This document shows, one piece after another, positions 52,571-63,748 of a stretch of 64,000 nt of DNA. The DNA lies in contig JBNGIO010006327.1 of assembly GCA_049999805.1 (NCBI GenBank), forward strand, positions 388,797-452,796, in the 5' to 3' direction. The DNA comes from Folioceros fuciformis. Taxonomy: Eukaryota > Anthocerotophyta > Anthocerotopsida > Anthocerotales. Position 1 is the first letter of the stretch, and each line of letters opens with the position of its first letter. Both the position numbers and the translations under genes were made by a program. The notes under the pieces are model-generated. The model made no database searches, was not told the origin of the DNA, and saw only the letters and a program-made list of their open reading frames with translations.

Positions 52571-55326
52571 GATGACATCAATAGATGTAGAATATTCTCC
52601 ATGAACAAAAATATTCTTCTTTTGTTTCATTATTTTAAAAAATTAGACATGATATTAAAAAAATTTGCGAAATCCACGAAATATAGTGTACTTAGTGTAT
52701 TGCCCATATGTGATGGAAACCTATCATTGCAAAAAAATAATTTGACAACACCTAACCTCCTAATGAGATTTTCAACTAAGCTGTTAATTAAACAATATTA
52801 GTTGGTACGTTCTGTAGTGTCTAACTCCTTTTCATTAGTTTGAGTGGCTTTTCTTATCATGCTACCAAGTTTCTTACCGTAGAGCNNNNNNNNNNNNNNN
52901 NNNNNNNNNNNNNNNNNNNNNNNNNNNNNNNNNNNNNNNNNNNNNNNNNNNNNNNNNNNNNNNNNNNNNNNNNNNNNNNNNNNNNGCTCCTTCCACTTTC
53001 TAGATGGTAGTGCAAAGAATTTCAGGGCATCCCAAGGCTCTACCAATTGATTGTCATCTCCCATTCTTTGTACTTTTTGTGTGATCCTCCTCAATTAGCT
53101 GGGCATAATCTCTTATGTTTTTAACACCAAGTTGACAACTCTTATCAAGGAGTCACCATAAGATTTTGGAGGCTAAGCCTCTACAACTTGGAGTTCCTCC
53201 TCTACTTAGCACACTTTATTGTTGAAATCGATACCCTCTATCCCAACTACACAACTTGGGCACAAGCTACCAACTTCATTTTCCATGCTCTATTAGATTC
53301 TAGAACAACCTAATTTGCAAAACAAGGTTGACTTGATTCTCCAGGTACCATTCTCCAAACACACAACATACATAACATTTGGTGACCAGTATGTGAATGA
53401 ACTTTTATTTGAACCTTATGTATTTGAACTCATCTTACTTCAATCCTAGTTGGCCTTTGTCCTCTTTTCTACCCATTGAAGACCATGTTTGGCCGTCGAC
53501 ATGACCTTACCCACCATTGGCTGTTTCCCATACATTCCCATAAAGCGGTGTTTGAAGTTCATTATTCTACTATGTCCAAACCAAATGGTGTTAATGAGTG
53601 TCATAAGGCTGGTGTTATAAATTAGACCAAAATGTAATAGTGTTTTGGTATCAACTTTAGTAAGAAATGGATGAAACACAATTATTTTGTCCTCTCTAGA
53701 TGTTGGGAAATAAGAATATATATTTTTTTCTAATTTAAATAAAACTAATTTTACAAATTATTATAAACTATATTATAGTTTATAAATCATTAGTTGACCA
53801 TATTGTTGTTCCATAGTCAATTTCAATACGATTAAGGTATCTATCATACTAATTCTTGGCCCTCACGTATGGTCCTTAGTTTTGGCCATCACAAACTTGA
53901 CTGGATTGGCTATGCGTGAGGAATGACCCCTGAGCATCCCATATGGTCATCACCATTTTGGAGTGACTTACACATTTTACTTTCTAACATGACATCTTCA
54001 CTTCTGTCACCAAGTTTTTTCTAACACAACAACAACCTTGTGTCAAATTCTAATTCTAATTTTTGGGGGTTGCAATCTTATGGTGTTGTTAAGGATATCA
54101 ACGGGTTTAGCTTAATGGTAGCAATAGCCCTTGAGGGCAACATGAGAGGTTCAAAAGCATTCACACCAAAATGCATACCCCATGAGTCATTTGGGGAAGA
54201 CCCTATACTATTGTAGAGATGGGAGAAGCCAAATGGTAGTCCACGCCTAAGGAAGGTCGTCCATAGCTGGAAGTACATCTTCGATGTCTCCATTCTTGCC
54301 CCTACACTTCTTGCACAACATACTCAAGGCCATGTAAAGCTCATAAATGTCGAGAGGAAGTTCATAGCCTCCACGAACTTTGCATATGGATTATCATAGG
54401 CAACTTACAGTGCTTGCAAAATGCACACAAAATTGTGCAAGTGATTGTTAACCGTTGTAATCCGCAACTGCAATATTCTACGAGTGCAAAGTGCAAGGCA
54501 ATTCAGAAGGCAAACTGCAAGTGTTATGAAAGGAAAGTGTGGGCTCTTTCATAAGCGAGTCATAGATGCCGCTTTTTTACGTTGAAGAAAAGTGTGTCAA
54601 CGTAGTAGTTGCGGGCTTGGTTCAGGATGGGCTGAAGCGAAGTTGCCCGCAAGCCTCCTTCGGCTGCACAGTATCTACATATTAGTATCAGACCACCAGT
54701 CCTACACAGGCCGAAGGTGCATTTCTCCATGAAGGCAGGTCTGACTTCCCATGAACATACTATTCCCGTACATCGGTTGTGAGAGCTTGATTATTCTGTT
54801 ATTTCCCCATTTCAGTTCTGATTCGTACACATCAGTTTCCAGAGCTGGTTGTTTGAGATTTCACTTCATGTACGTCGATGGTTATAGTGGCTACCTCGCA
54901 GACAATAGTGTAGATCATGCTACGCCCGGTCGGTGTGTAGGATGAACAGTTTACAAATGAGGCAAGCCGTGTAGAGCTAGACCACAAAACGCGAGGAGCT
55001 GCAGATAGGTTCTTGATTCACATCGTCGATGCTGAGAGCACAAAAGTTTTAACTCTGCAGACAAAAGTCACATTGACTACAAGGACGATGATCCTGCACG
55101 GTGTGACAGTGAAGAGCTTGAGGAGCTTACGGGCAGCGAACACGAGATTGCTAGTATGATGGATGCGAGACTCGAGTGAGGTGGTTCACACATTGGCGTA
55201 ATCCCCGAGTCTGGTCCCAACAACCATCCAGCAGTTCTTGTAAGCACCAGTGCCCACCTGCACCAGACACACAGCACACAGCTGAGCATGAGCAGCTTGT
55301 CAATGGAGTGTTGGCGCTGACACTAG
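52571..55326. other. AT-rich, repeat-derived DNA without supported genes
   Basis: Contains the 100-N gap at 52886-52985. Many short ORFs, none with domains. Near 54664-54690 an AGTATCAGACC motif superficially resembles a tRNA-Met primer-binding region but has no matching context. GC content rises again from about 54.6 kb. Confidence 0.4.
52886..52985. other. Assembly gap (100 N)
   Basis: Within AT-rich repeats; no gene affected. Confidence 0.99.
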
Positions 55327-55487
55327 CTATTGCCTCAAGTACGAATCGCCAACCTTCTCCAAGCAGAAAGTGTACACTCGTGACTTTTCACTACCGTCAT
55401 CAGCAAGGAACTTGATCCTGACGGCTTGCAGAGCCCGCTTGTTGGCAGGTCCATGGAAGATCATGGGAGACGCCATCTACATGACAG

Positions 55488-55521
<34 letters not shown>

Positions 55522-56381
55522 GCAAGTTGAGGCGGCAGAGTCAGGGAGGTGAAACAAACTATGACCCTGACAGAGCATCCCACCTCCCAGTGAGTGCAGT
55601 TGATGATAGATGCGTACATGGGATCCCGAAGTAACTTGGCAAAATTTTCCAGCGACAGGTACTTCTCCACCGCATCCCAGGCCCTGGCTGCGGTCACTGG
55701 AGGCGTTCCCTGATGTGCGGCACAGGACAGAATGCTTATCAGGGAAAACGCGTGCATTGTGACCCAGACATGCCACCACTGGTAAGGGATAGGGAAATCA
55801 TTCACACTCACTCGGCCTGCCAGCATCTCCTCCGCCCGAGCGGGCATGGCGAATGCGAATGCTGTCTTAATTCCGCTGTCCTCATCCGGCCAGTCATTCC
55901 GCATCAACGCGTCCATCTGCCACACAATTACGCAGACAAGCATTGCACCCGAGCACATCAAATCAGCAGCCGGCACAGGATCCCGCAGGATTGACGCACA
56001 AGCAGTCGCACCACGGTTGTGGGCGGTACGAGATGTTGGGTGGGCTTCCCAGCCAAGCATTCCTGACCAGCGAACCAAGTCCAGCAGCAGAAACAGGATC
56101 ACGCAGGACTGACGCACCTGCACTCGCACCACGGTTGTGGGCGGCATGAGATGACTGGGCCTCCTGTCTTCCAGCGGCCACGACTGCTGCGAGGAGTTGA
56201 CGTGCCGCATGAATTGCGCCAGCAAATTGGCGCCATCTTCGCTGTCCGCGGATGCCACCAGGACCGGGACGAGCCGCGCTCTGGGCAGCAGCGCGGGCTG
56301 GTGGGAGACTGTGGGAAAGAGCTGGGGGCCGGCCCCCAGACTAATGCGGTGGACGGGTAGCGTCCGCAGCATCACAGCCAT
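55327..56381 (-). CDS. DUF4864 family protein
   Basis: 214 residues from exons 56118-56381, 55812-55916, 55584-55709, 55327-55476, all in phase. The first about 75 residues look like an organelle transit peptide. The remaining part matches the DUF4864 family (NTF2-like fold expected, found in cyanobacteria, proteobacteria and plants): TVVRVQ joins MDALMRNDWPDEDSGIKTAF then AFAMPA; FAKLLRDPMYASIIN; then FHGPANKRALQAVRIKFLAD and YTFCLEKVGDSYLRQ-stop. The domain arrangement supports the splice sites chosen. Biochemical role unknown; plastid location is an inference. The third intron holds a (TG)15 tract close to its acceptor. Starts only 136 bp from the divergent hydrolase gene. Confidence 0.82.
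55489..55518 (+). repeat. (CA)15 microsatellite
   Basis: Thirty bases of perfect CA on the plus strand, (TG)15 in the DUF4864 transcript, ending 12 nt before the acceptor of its last intron (55477-55583). Confidence 0.98.
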
Positions 56382-56517
56382 ATCTAGGGTTGGCAGTCAT
56401 CCAAAGTCCAACAATCATACAAACGTGACGCGAGAAAACACCAGGACTGCTTTCTTCAACTCGTCCGGCACATTCCAGCCTAGCCCTTTCCAGGTCCGTC
56501 AGGAGAGTCTGAGCGCC
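56382..56517. promoter_or_regulatory. Short bidirectional promoter interval
   Basis: Only 136 bp separate the start codons of the divergent DUF4864 (-) and hydrolase (+) genes; both promoters and 5' UTRs must overlap the other's transcribed region. No TATA box is evident. Deduced from geometry alone. Confidence 0.55.
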
Positions 56518-57492
56518 ATGGCCTCCGCAGCGCCGCTTGCTACTCCAGCTAACTATTGGGGCGACGAGCCGGAGGAGGAGTTCTACGCCAAGCAGGGCGT
56601 GAAGAACGCCAAGGCGCATTTCCCCACCAAGAACGGCTCCATCTTCACGCAGACGTTCCAGCCTCTGGAAGGGCCGGTGAAAGCGTTGGTGTGCTTTTCG
56701 CACGGCTACGGGAGCGACACGGGGTGGATGTTCCAGAGCATCGCCATCGAGGTGGCGCGGTGGGGGTACACTGCGGCGGCGGCCGACCTGCTGGGCCACG
56801 GCCGATCAGATGGGCTTCACGGATACGTCTTTAGCCTGGACGCCTTCGCGGAGTCCCAGCTGGAGTTCTTCCAGTCCGTGCGCGACCAGGAGCGGCACCG
56901 CGCCCTTCCGGCGTTCCTCTTCGGTGAATCCATGGGCGGGGCGGTCACCCTCTTGATGCACTTTCTGGATCCCGCGGGCTGGACTGGTGCCGTGCTCAGC
57001 GCGCCCCTGCTCAAGATTCCACAGGGAATGGTTCCTCCCTGGTGGGTGAAGCTCACGGCCTTTCCCGTGCTTAGCCTGGCAGACTCCTGGGCTGTCGTGG
57101 CCGAGAACAACATTGTCCGCAAGAGCATCCGGGACCCTGTCAAGGCCAAGGTCATCGCCTCCAACCCCAGACGCTACACAGGGAAGCCCAGAGTTGGGAC
57201 CATGCGGGAGATCCAGCGCGTCTGCGACTACTTGGCTCAGAATCTCGAGCGATGCAGCCTGCCCTTCCTGGCTCTGCACGGCACCGAGGATGTGGTGGCT
57301 GACATCGAAGGAACCAAAGCGCTCTTCCAGCGATCATCCAGCTCCGACAAGACGCTGAAAATTTATGAGGAAGCCCGGCACTCGCTCATTCAGGGCGAGC
57401 CGGACGAAAGTAGAGCTGTCGTGCTGGCGGATGTCAAAGCCTGGCTGGAGGAGCGGGTGGAGAATCATAACGACCAGATGAAGGCGACATAA
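56518..57492 (+). CDS. CSE: Alpha/beta hydrolase, caffeoylshikimate esterase / monoacylglycerol lipase type
   Basis: 324 residues, single exon, from ATG 56518 (the frame is open further upstream, but that part overlaps the divergent gene). Family landmarks: NGSIFTQTFQP, LVCFSHGYGSDTGWMF (oxyanion HG), AAADLLGHGRSDGLHGY, FLFGESMGGAVTLL (nucleophile Ser in GESMGG), SAPLLKIP, LPFLALHGTEDVVAD (catalytic Asp), ARHSLIQGEPDES (catalytic His). In vascular plants CSE hydrolyses caffeoylshikimate in lignin synthesis; close homologues hydrolyse monoacylglycerols. The sequence supports this clade but not a choice between substrates. Probably cytosolic: no signal peptide. Confidence 0.92.
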   Translation: MASAAPLATPANYWGDEPEEEFYAKQGVKNAKAHFPTKNGSIFTQTFQPLEGPVKALVCFSHGYGSDTGWMFQSIAIEVARWGYTAAAADLLGHGRSDGLHGYVFSLDAFAESQLEFFQSVRDQERHRALPAFLFGESMGGAVTLLMHFLDPAGWTGAVLSAPLLKIPQGMVPPWWVKLTAFPVLSLADSWAVVAENNIVRKSIRDPVKAKVIASNPRRYTGKPRVGTMREIQRVCDYLAQNLERCSLPFLALHGTEDVVADIEGTKALFQRSSSSDKTLKIYEEARHSLIQGEPDESRAVVLADVKAWLEERVENHNDQMKAT

Positions 57493-57681
57493 GCGATTTG
57501 TCAGAGAAACTCATGTGAGTGCGATTGCTGCCCATAGGATACACAGAATGACTTGCCTCACCAGCAATCAGAACGCGTACGGGTGTGACATGAGCTGGGA
57601 CCACGTTTCGTTCCACAAGAATTGGATGTCTGCATCTCTACTTTCTACCCTCTCCTATCTACCCCGCAGCGGTTCCCGGTA

Positions 57682-60396
57682 TCAGGCCCGTGAGCCAATG
57701 ACAGGGGAATCCAAGTCGTCGTCCTCTCCAAGCCAGTGAGTTGGCGAAGTCGGATTTCTCCATTGCATCCGGGACGATGGCAGCATGGGCATGGCGAACA
57801 CAGACGTCGCAGGCAGCCCGTCTTGACCTAATCCCAAGCTTCTGGTGTAGGCAGCCTGCCAAGGCAGTTGCAAGCATTATGCGTCATACTACTGTAGAGT
57901 TGACAAGCAAAGGCGGCACAAGGTGATTGATTCGCAGTGACCATCCATCACCTTTGCTCTGCTCATCACCGCCATTGCGTCTGACGCTACATGTTGGACA
58001 AGTGACTTGCCGTCTTCCCTGGAGACGGAAGAAGGCCTGGGCAACAAACAGACGAGAAAGCGTGAGGAGAAGCAGACTCTGTATCGGCACCCTCTGCTTA
58101 GAAGTTAGAAAGAGATTATGCATTGCCATTCTGCATCTCCTAAGCACAGGAGGGAGGCTTACGTACACTTCGGCGATCGACATCATGAGGGGAGATGATT
58201 CGCTTTCCTCACTTGCTGCCAGTAGCATTACATCACGACCTTGACCTGTTCATGAATTCGAATAAATCAGTCAGGACATGAGAGCAAATATTGATATGTA
58301 ATGACGTGCACCAAAAGATACTTCCGAACCTTTGGGACTTTCAGGCGCGAGCAGAAACATGCCGATAAACAAGGAACATACACCAACACCAAACATCGTG
58401 GCTCTAAATCCATCGAATACCTGAAACATCCCAGAAAGCTAGACGTGAGAATCCGATTTCTTACGAAGCGTAAATCATCAAAAGAAAGAAAGCGCGAATA
58501 CTCTGGCAACCTGGTATTCCTGAAAGTAGATGAAGCCAGTTACGATGGAAAAGAAGGTCCACACGATTTGCAGCATTGGCACGATGAGGATAGCATCAAA
58601 CATGGAAAGTCCATCATTCAACCGGGCCATCTGCATCCACATCAAATCCCGATTTGGGGACATCACACTCAGGGAGGAAAACGAGATGGTTGCAGGCCGA
58701 AATTCACCTGAAATGATGTTTTCTTTTGACTGAGTTACTTGAGGCAAACGAAAAAAACGCACTAGCCTTACCTAGGGTTGCCTACACAGCAAATTCAGGA
58801 CAAACATAGAACGGAGGTCTGAAGTCCACAAACAGTCAGAGTGCCTACCCAAAATGACGCCGTCACCAGAAACAGAACAAGAACAGCATAGGTGAACCAC
58901 CCATCCAACTGACTCTCCCCGTTCATTGTTAATCGTAGCAGAATTGATCTGTAAGGCGTAGAATGCGATTCAGGAGGAGTGGACTTGCATATGATCAGCA
59001 GCGAAACATGTCAACAGCACAAACCTTCACAGCGCTGGTTATAGGAGCACGTACAAGGACTTTGCAAATAACACGGAATGAGTTCCGATAGCGCCTGATA
59101 CCATAGCATACGATAAAGGAATAACCGTTCTCCAGTGTGGTGACAGGTCTCCCTCCTTTCGTGCAGCAAGCTCAGTTCCACGTCTTCATAAAAGTTCAAA
59201 AAACAAGACTAGTTAACCTCAAGAACTAGTAGCATCTCATGCACTATACGGCATGACAGTTGCTCGGGTGCCCAGATATTGCGCAACACATCACTGGTAA
59301 GATTCTAGATTCATACCTGTACACTGCATGAAGGGAGACAACAATGACCACAAGAAACGCACAGTATCCAAGGTAGATGTGGTTTGTGTATTTCTCAAGT
59401 AACTCATCATGCGTATAAACTGCAGCAAGATCAACAAACACCAGGATTCACTACAAAGAATGCATCTTAAGCCAATCTTGACCACATGACCAGACACTTG
59501 TGCATCAATGGCTAATGCTCTGAAATGGAAATCAGGAGCATCGAACAAAGTGAAGCGAGTGTAACCTGGCCTTACTAAGAGATTGGTGGTTCCCGAAGGA
59601 AACAAAGAAGATATTGCCAATCACAATGAATACGGTAGCCATAAGTACCCTGTAACCGACAAGAGTGCACAGATCATTCAGAAGATCGACAATTGCTATC
59701 CAGTTCAAAAGAGGGTATCAAGAGTTCAAATGCCTCACCAATGATTCACTGACTCGCCCAAAACCCAGTAGGCAAAGCCGACATTAGAAACAAATTGTAC
59801 CGATCCCAAGGCCGCAAGCAAAGACTGTTAAGCCACTACAACTGTCATGGGTTAGATTTTATGAGACATTATCTTGGTATTCTTGCAAAAGCTTTGAACA
59901 ACCAACCAAAAGTACCTGAGCTGCGTATCCGAAAGAAAGGAAGTTTATAAAGTTTCCAAGGGCGAATACCAGAACACCTAATCCGTCAACAGAAAAGAAC
60001 CTGTAGTCAGGCACGCGTCCAGAGGCTAGCAGTATCCAGACCACTCCTTGTGATGCACACGTGTATTGTCTATCCCATGTAAAACGCCAACGGACATACC
60101 AATACGCCAGGCTGAAAATTGAGAGATGTGTTTCTTTACAACGGTCTTCTCTCCTGACAAAGCTGCCTCGTGAGCTGCGACTCTTTCTCTCTGAAGAAAA
60201 CACAGAAGACAAATAATGATTCCCACTGCATCCATTTCAAGCCTCCTGAAGACATCGTTTCGAACAAAGAACACGAGGTGGATCGAACCCGTTGTGCCCT
60301 GACCTCATTGTGTCCAAGTTTGAGCAGATTCGTCCCTAGGTTGATGCCAATGCTGCCCACTACATTCATGACTGCTCCCACGATCCATTCTCCCAT
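57682..60396 (-). CDS. NIPA-type magnesium transporter (NIPA8/9-like)
   Basis: Multi-pass membrane protein of the NIPA family. Exons in phase: 60304-60396, 60100-60190, 59916-59977, 59739-59824, 59576-59649, 59317-59419, 59055-59183, 58849-58948, 58511-58630, 58330-58420, 58163-58245, then one or two terminal exons. Landmarks: MGEWIVGAVMNVVGSIGINL then GTNLLKLGHNE, FALGNFINFLSFGYAAQ, SLLAALGSVQFVSNVGFAYW, VFIVIGNIFFVSFGNHQS, YTHDELLEKYTNHIYLGYCA, LSYAMVSGAIGTHSVLFAKS, GWFTYAVLVLFLVTASFW, ARLNDGLSMFDAILIVPMLQ then IVWTFFSIVTGFIYFQEYQ, GMFLLAPESPK. The 3' end is ambiguous: either the exon ending at 57884, or a last exon ending at 57682 with an acidic tail (LGEDDDLDSPVIGSRA). Confidence 0.92.
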
Positions 60397-62344
60397 TTCT
60401 CCCCTCCTTCTAGCTCACGATAAATCCTGCTTCGGCATACTCACAGCGCGCCGGAGCCTACACAGGTTCATCAACTTCCTGCATCCCCACACGGCGGCAT
60501 TACGCACATAATCCTCGCCAGCGCCAGATGCGCACGACGCAGAGCAAGCACACGCCAATTGCACACTGACCTGCGCCCGAGATGCCAACAGAGACGTTTT
60601 CAACGAAAGAATGACATAACAACGCCACACAACCAGCCACGAGATTCACGTGCAAGGGGACCTGGATCGCTTGCTTAGGTCTACATTGCCCCGACTTCCG
60701 CACGGCAAGCATCCAACAACCGCAAACACACAGAAGAAGGAGAGAGCACCTCGGACGGCAGCCTCCCACGCCCCGTACAAGGCCACCTAATTCTCCAACC
60801 CGCGCCACAGTGGCACAGCGTAGTGTGACAAAAACGCGCGGGCTCCTGCAGATCGGCAGAATTGGAATCTACCGGTGTCGCGCAGATCTCCGGGTCCCAG
60901 GCGCAGTCTGAGGTGATGGAGCTCCCCGCGAGCCCCTGCACCATCCAGCAAACAAAGAGCTGGAGACGTGCCGCTCCCGGCGTGCGGCACGGCCAAGGCA
61001 GCACCCTGCCTGGATCGGAGCCGAGATCAGGGAAAGCGGTCGCAAGAAGACGGCGAGAGCCGGCACCCGGCGGCAACGTCGCCGTCTACAACAGAGATCC
61101 TCGTGGGACAGCCGAGCCTCCCTTCGGCCTCCTCTGCACTCCTCGAGCCTTTTTACCCGCAGTTTTTGTAGGAGGAGCAGGCCATCTGGCAGTGCCCAGG
61201 CTAACGCGTCCCCGATCTGGTCCACCACTCCTGTCAAGGCCCCTTCCACATTACTGGATTGCCGTGCCTTCGTTTCCACATTTTTTTCACCCTTCCTCTG
61301 TTTCTTTTAAAATGCACACTGGCATGCCAAGGCCATTTAGGTCCGCAAACAAAAAGGAAGCTTGTCAAACAGTAGCCACATCGGCTGCGGCTGACCCAGG
61401 GGAGTACAGTACAGTACAGCTGTTTTCTCCCCGTTTTCCTTTTCTTACGAACACCCATTTTCTTTTACGAAGGAGTCCGAGATCGTCTCTCAGCCGTTCG
61501 CGTCATTCCGTTATGAAGCAAGGATGAAGCAAGGGTTCGGAAGCCCTCTTCTTCTTTTTCTTTTGTTTGTTCGACTTTTCAGCCCGTTAAGAAGCTCGTG
61601 GGAATGAAGGCGACTGCGACTGCGACTGCACCTGGCCTGTCATCCTTCCTCCATCTTCGTTTTTTGAGTCACAAAACCCTAAACGTGGCTTCTGCACCGA
61701 CACCGACCCGGGGTTTCAATTGGCCGGTAGTTTCTTTGTCCAGTTGGTGGCCATGGCTGTCGGGCTGCCGTCCCTGACGGCGAGCCTGCGTGAGTGCAGG
61801 ACGAGGAGGAGGTAGAGACGCTCGCTTCCTCCGGCTCCGATCTTAAAGAGCACTCCAGGCGATGGTCAGGAGGAGGAGGAGGAGCTGGGGACGCTCGCAT
61901 CCTCCGGGTTCGATAACGGAGGGCGCGCGCCAGGCGATGGCGAGAGTGCTTGCCCGGGCTGCGCTGCCGCATTGTCCGGGTCTCCAGGCAGCGCAGGAGA
62001 GGCATCGCAGGGAGCCTCGGGCAGCGAGGCCGGATCATCCGCCACAAATTTCGGGCAGGCATGACCACCTGTTTAGGGGGAGCAGGTCAGGTCCTGGAGA
62101 CGCATCCGCGTGGGAGACAACGCTTGAGGCGGAGGGTTGTCGATTCAGTCCCTGCCTTTCCGCGGCAGCAGGAGCAAGAGGCAGAATTGCGCGCAGGAGA
62201 GGACATGTATACGGATTGCGCGATGAGGGCGTGCATGCGTGCGCGTGAAAGAGGAGGTGGATTCTTGGCGCAGGACAGAGTACTGAGGATGAAACGGGAC
62301 TCACTCGCGTAGGGGGAGCAGAAGGAGGTGAGGAGGAGGTAGAG
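60397..62344. other. Long GC-rich intergenic region, no supported gene
   Basis: Upstream of both the NIPA gene (-) and the RING gene (+). Overlapping ORFs in 61679-62312 are Arg/Pro-rich on either strand and lack domains. A GCGACT hexamer repeats near 61609-61628, and an AGTACAGTACAGTACAG run lies at about 61404-61418. Confidence 0.4.
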
Positions 62345-63372
62345 ATGGCCAGCAGTTCTCACATGGCGGGGTCGGTGTGTCCGGCGTGCGGCAGGTCGCT
62401 GGCCTCCGGCTTGGAGCCGACGAGGATCAGCACCTGCGGCCACACCTTCCATATGGATTGTCTCTGCGAGGCCTTGTACGCGCATGTGACCTCGAACCTG
62501 ACTCCCGCGGGCTGCCCCAAGTGCGACGCGGAGGTGGTGCGGCCCCCGAAGCCGGACGTGAAGCACCTGATGGCGTCCGAGATCCGCGAAAAGGGTCGCA
62601 TTTGCACGGAGGCGGACGCCTGGCACCGGGTGCACAACAAGCTGAGGCAGCAGCGGGACCATGAGTGCAACCGGTTNNNNNNNNNNNNNNNNNNNNNNNN
62701 NNNNNNNNNNNNNNNNNNNNNNNNNNNNNNNNNNNNNNNNNNNNNNNNNNNNNNNNNNNNNNNNNNNNNNNNNNNNTGGGGATGCCGGTGCCTTCGCGCT
62801 CGGAGCTGGCCGTGATCCGCCAGAAGACCAACTTCTTCGAGATGGTGAACGCGTGCTGGGTGTGCCGGAAGGCGCTGATCCAGGATGTGTGGGTGACCCT
62901 GCCCGAGTGCAAACACGCCGTCCACATGCGCTGCGTCATGCACAAGTGGTGGAACCCGCAGTGGTACGCGTATTGGCACGGGATCGGCTACCCGTGCCCG
63001 CTCTGCGAGGAGGCCAACGTCTGCCCTAAGAGCGACGACGTGAACTGGGATTGGAGCTTCATCCGCATGGCCGGCGACCATCTCCGGGAGCTCCCCATCG
63101 ACGGCCTCTGGTACGCCATGATGTACGCCATCAGGAGGCAGAGCAAGGGGAAGCGGTACCCGGACACCTACTACGCCTCGCCTCTGGGCAAGCGGGAGTA
63201 CCGGGAGGTGATGGACGAGTTGAGCAGGGATAAGAATTATGTCCCGAAGCGCGATGTCCGCCCCCGCGTCAACAATCAGGACAGCATTTCACTCCCTCGC
63301 TACTACGACGACGAGGGACGACATGAAGCTGCAAAGGACCAGGTCCCGGACGTGGACATGTACGAGGACTAG
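62345..63372 (+). CDS. Double RING-H2 protein, interrupted by an assembly gap
   Basis: The N-terminal part begins MASSSHMAGSVCPACGRSLA and has a RING-H2 finger: C-x2-C, x14, CGHTFHMDC, then CPKCD. After the 100-N gap a second finger follows: CWVCRKALIQDVWVTLPECK then HAVHMRC and CPLCEE. The tail is rich in aromatic residues (WDWSFIRMAGDHLRELPIDG, LWYAMMYAIRRQSKGKRYPD) and ends PDVDMYED-stop (63370-63372). RING-H2 fingers recruit E2 enzymes, so a ubiquitin ligase role is likely; two fingers of this kind in one chain, neither followed by an IBR domain, is unusual. The two parts are in different frames if the gap were really 100; a gap of 3n+2 bases joins them, if they are one exon. They might also be two genes. 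Confidence 0.7.
62677..62776. other. Assembly gap (100 N)
   Basis: Inside the double RING-H2 gene; the true length cannot be 100 if the reading frame is continuous and unspliced. Confidence 0.99.
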
Positions 63373-63499
63373 GAGACGTAGACGAACGGGGAGCCGGTGG
63401 GCGAGGATCCGAGAAGGCGACCAGCTGGGACGCTGTTTGTGTCCTTCCTGGCTGTGTTGGGGCAGCGCCGCTTGAGGCGCCTGCGGGGTGGGCACAGGG

Positions 63500-63748
63500 C
63501 ACCGCACCCTTTGTGTGCGACATGGCTGGACGGGCAGGCGGTGCTGGACGGCGCCGCGACCCTGAGATGCGGCCTTTTCCTTTTGTCTTGGTTACATCGC
63601 GGACAGTTTCAGCTCGTATGTGGAGGCGGCTATGGACTCCGAGGAGCCGGTACAGTGCCCCGACTGCAGGGCCGAGGTGGAGTGGCAGCCGCTGCCGCCG
63701 GTAGACAGGCTTATGCAGTTTCACGATCGGGTGACGGGGTGGACTTGA
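63500..63748 (+). pseudogene. Frameshifted RING-finger remnant
   Basis: Downstream of the double RING gene. One frame gives LDGQAVLDGAATLRCG; a second frame then gives FCLGYIADSFSSYVEAAMDS, VQCPDCRAEVEWQPLPPVDR, ending VTGWT-stop at 63746-63748. Together they resemble the second half of a RING domain (CG-x-x-FC ... CPDC), but the His expected after CG is missing at the frame switch. Broken copy, or exons with an unrecognised junction. Confidence 0.45.

Noticed and set aside
54660-54695. AGTATCAGACC as a tRNA-Met primer-binding site
   Set aside because: Too short a match to the usual TGGTATCAGAGC and no LTR end beside it.
56197-56517. Upstream extension of the hydrolase frame
   Set aside because: Overlaps exon 1 of the divergent DUF4864 gene and has no family similarity; the ATG at 56518 matches the family start.
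61679-62312. Arg/Pro-rich ORFs upstream of the RING gene
   Set aside because: Both strands open because of GC richness; no recognisable motif.
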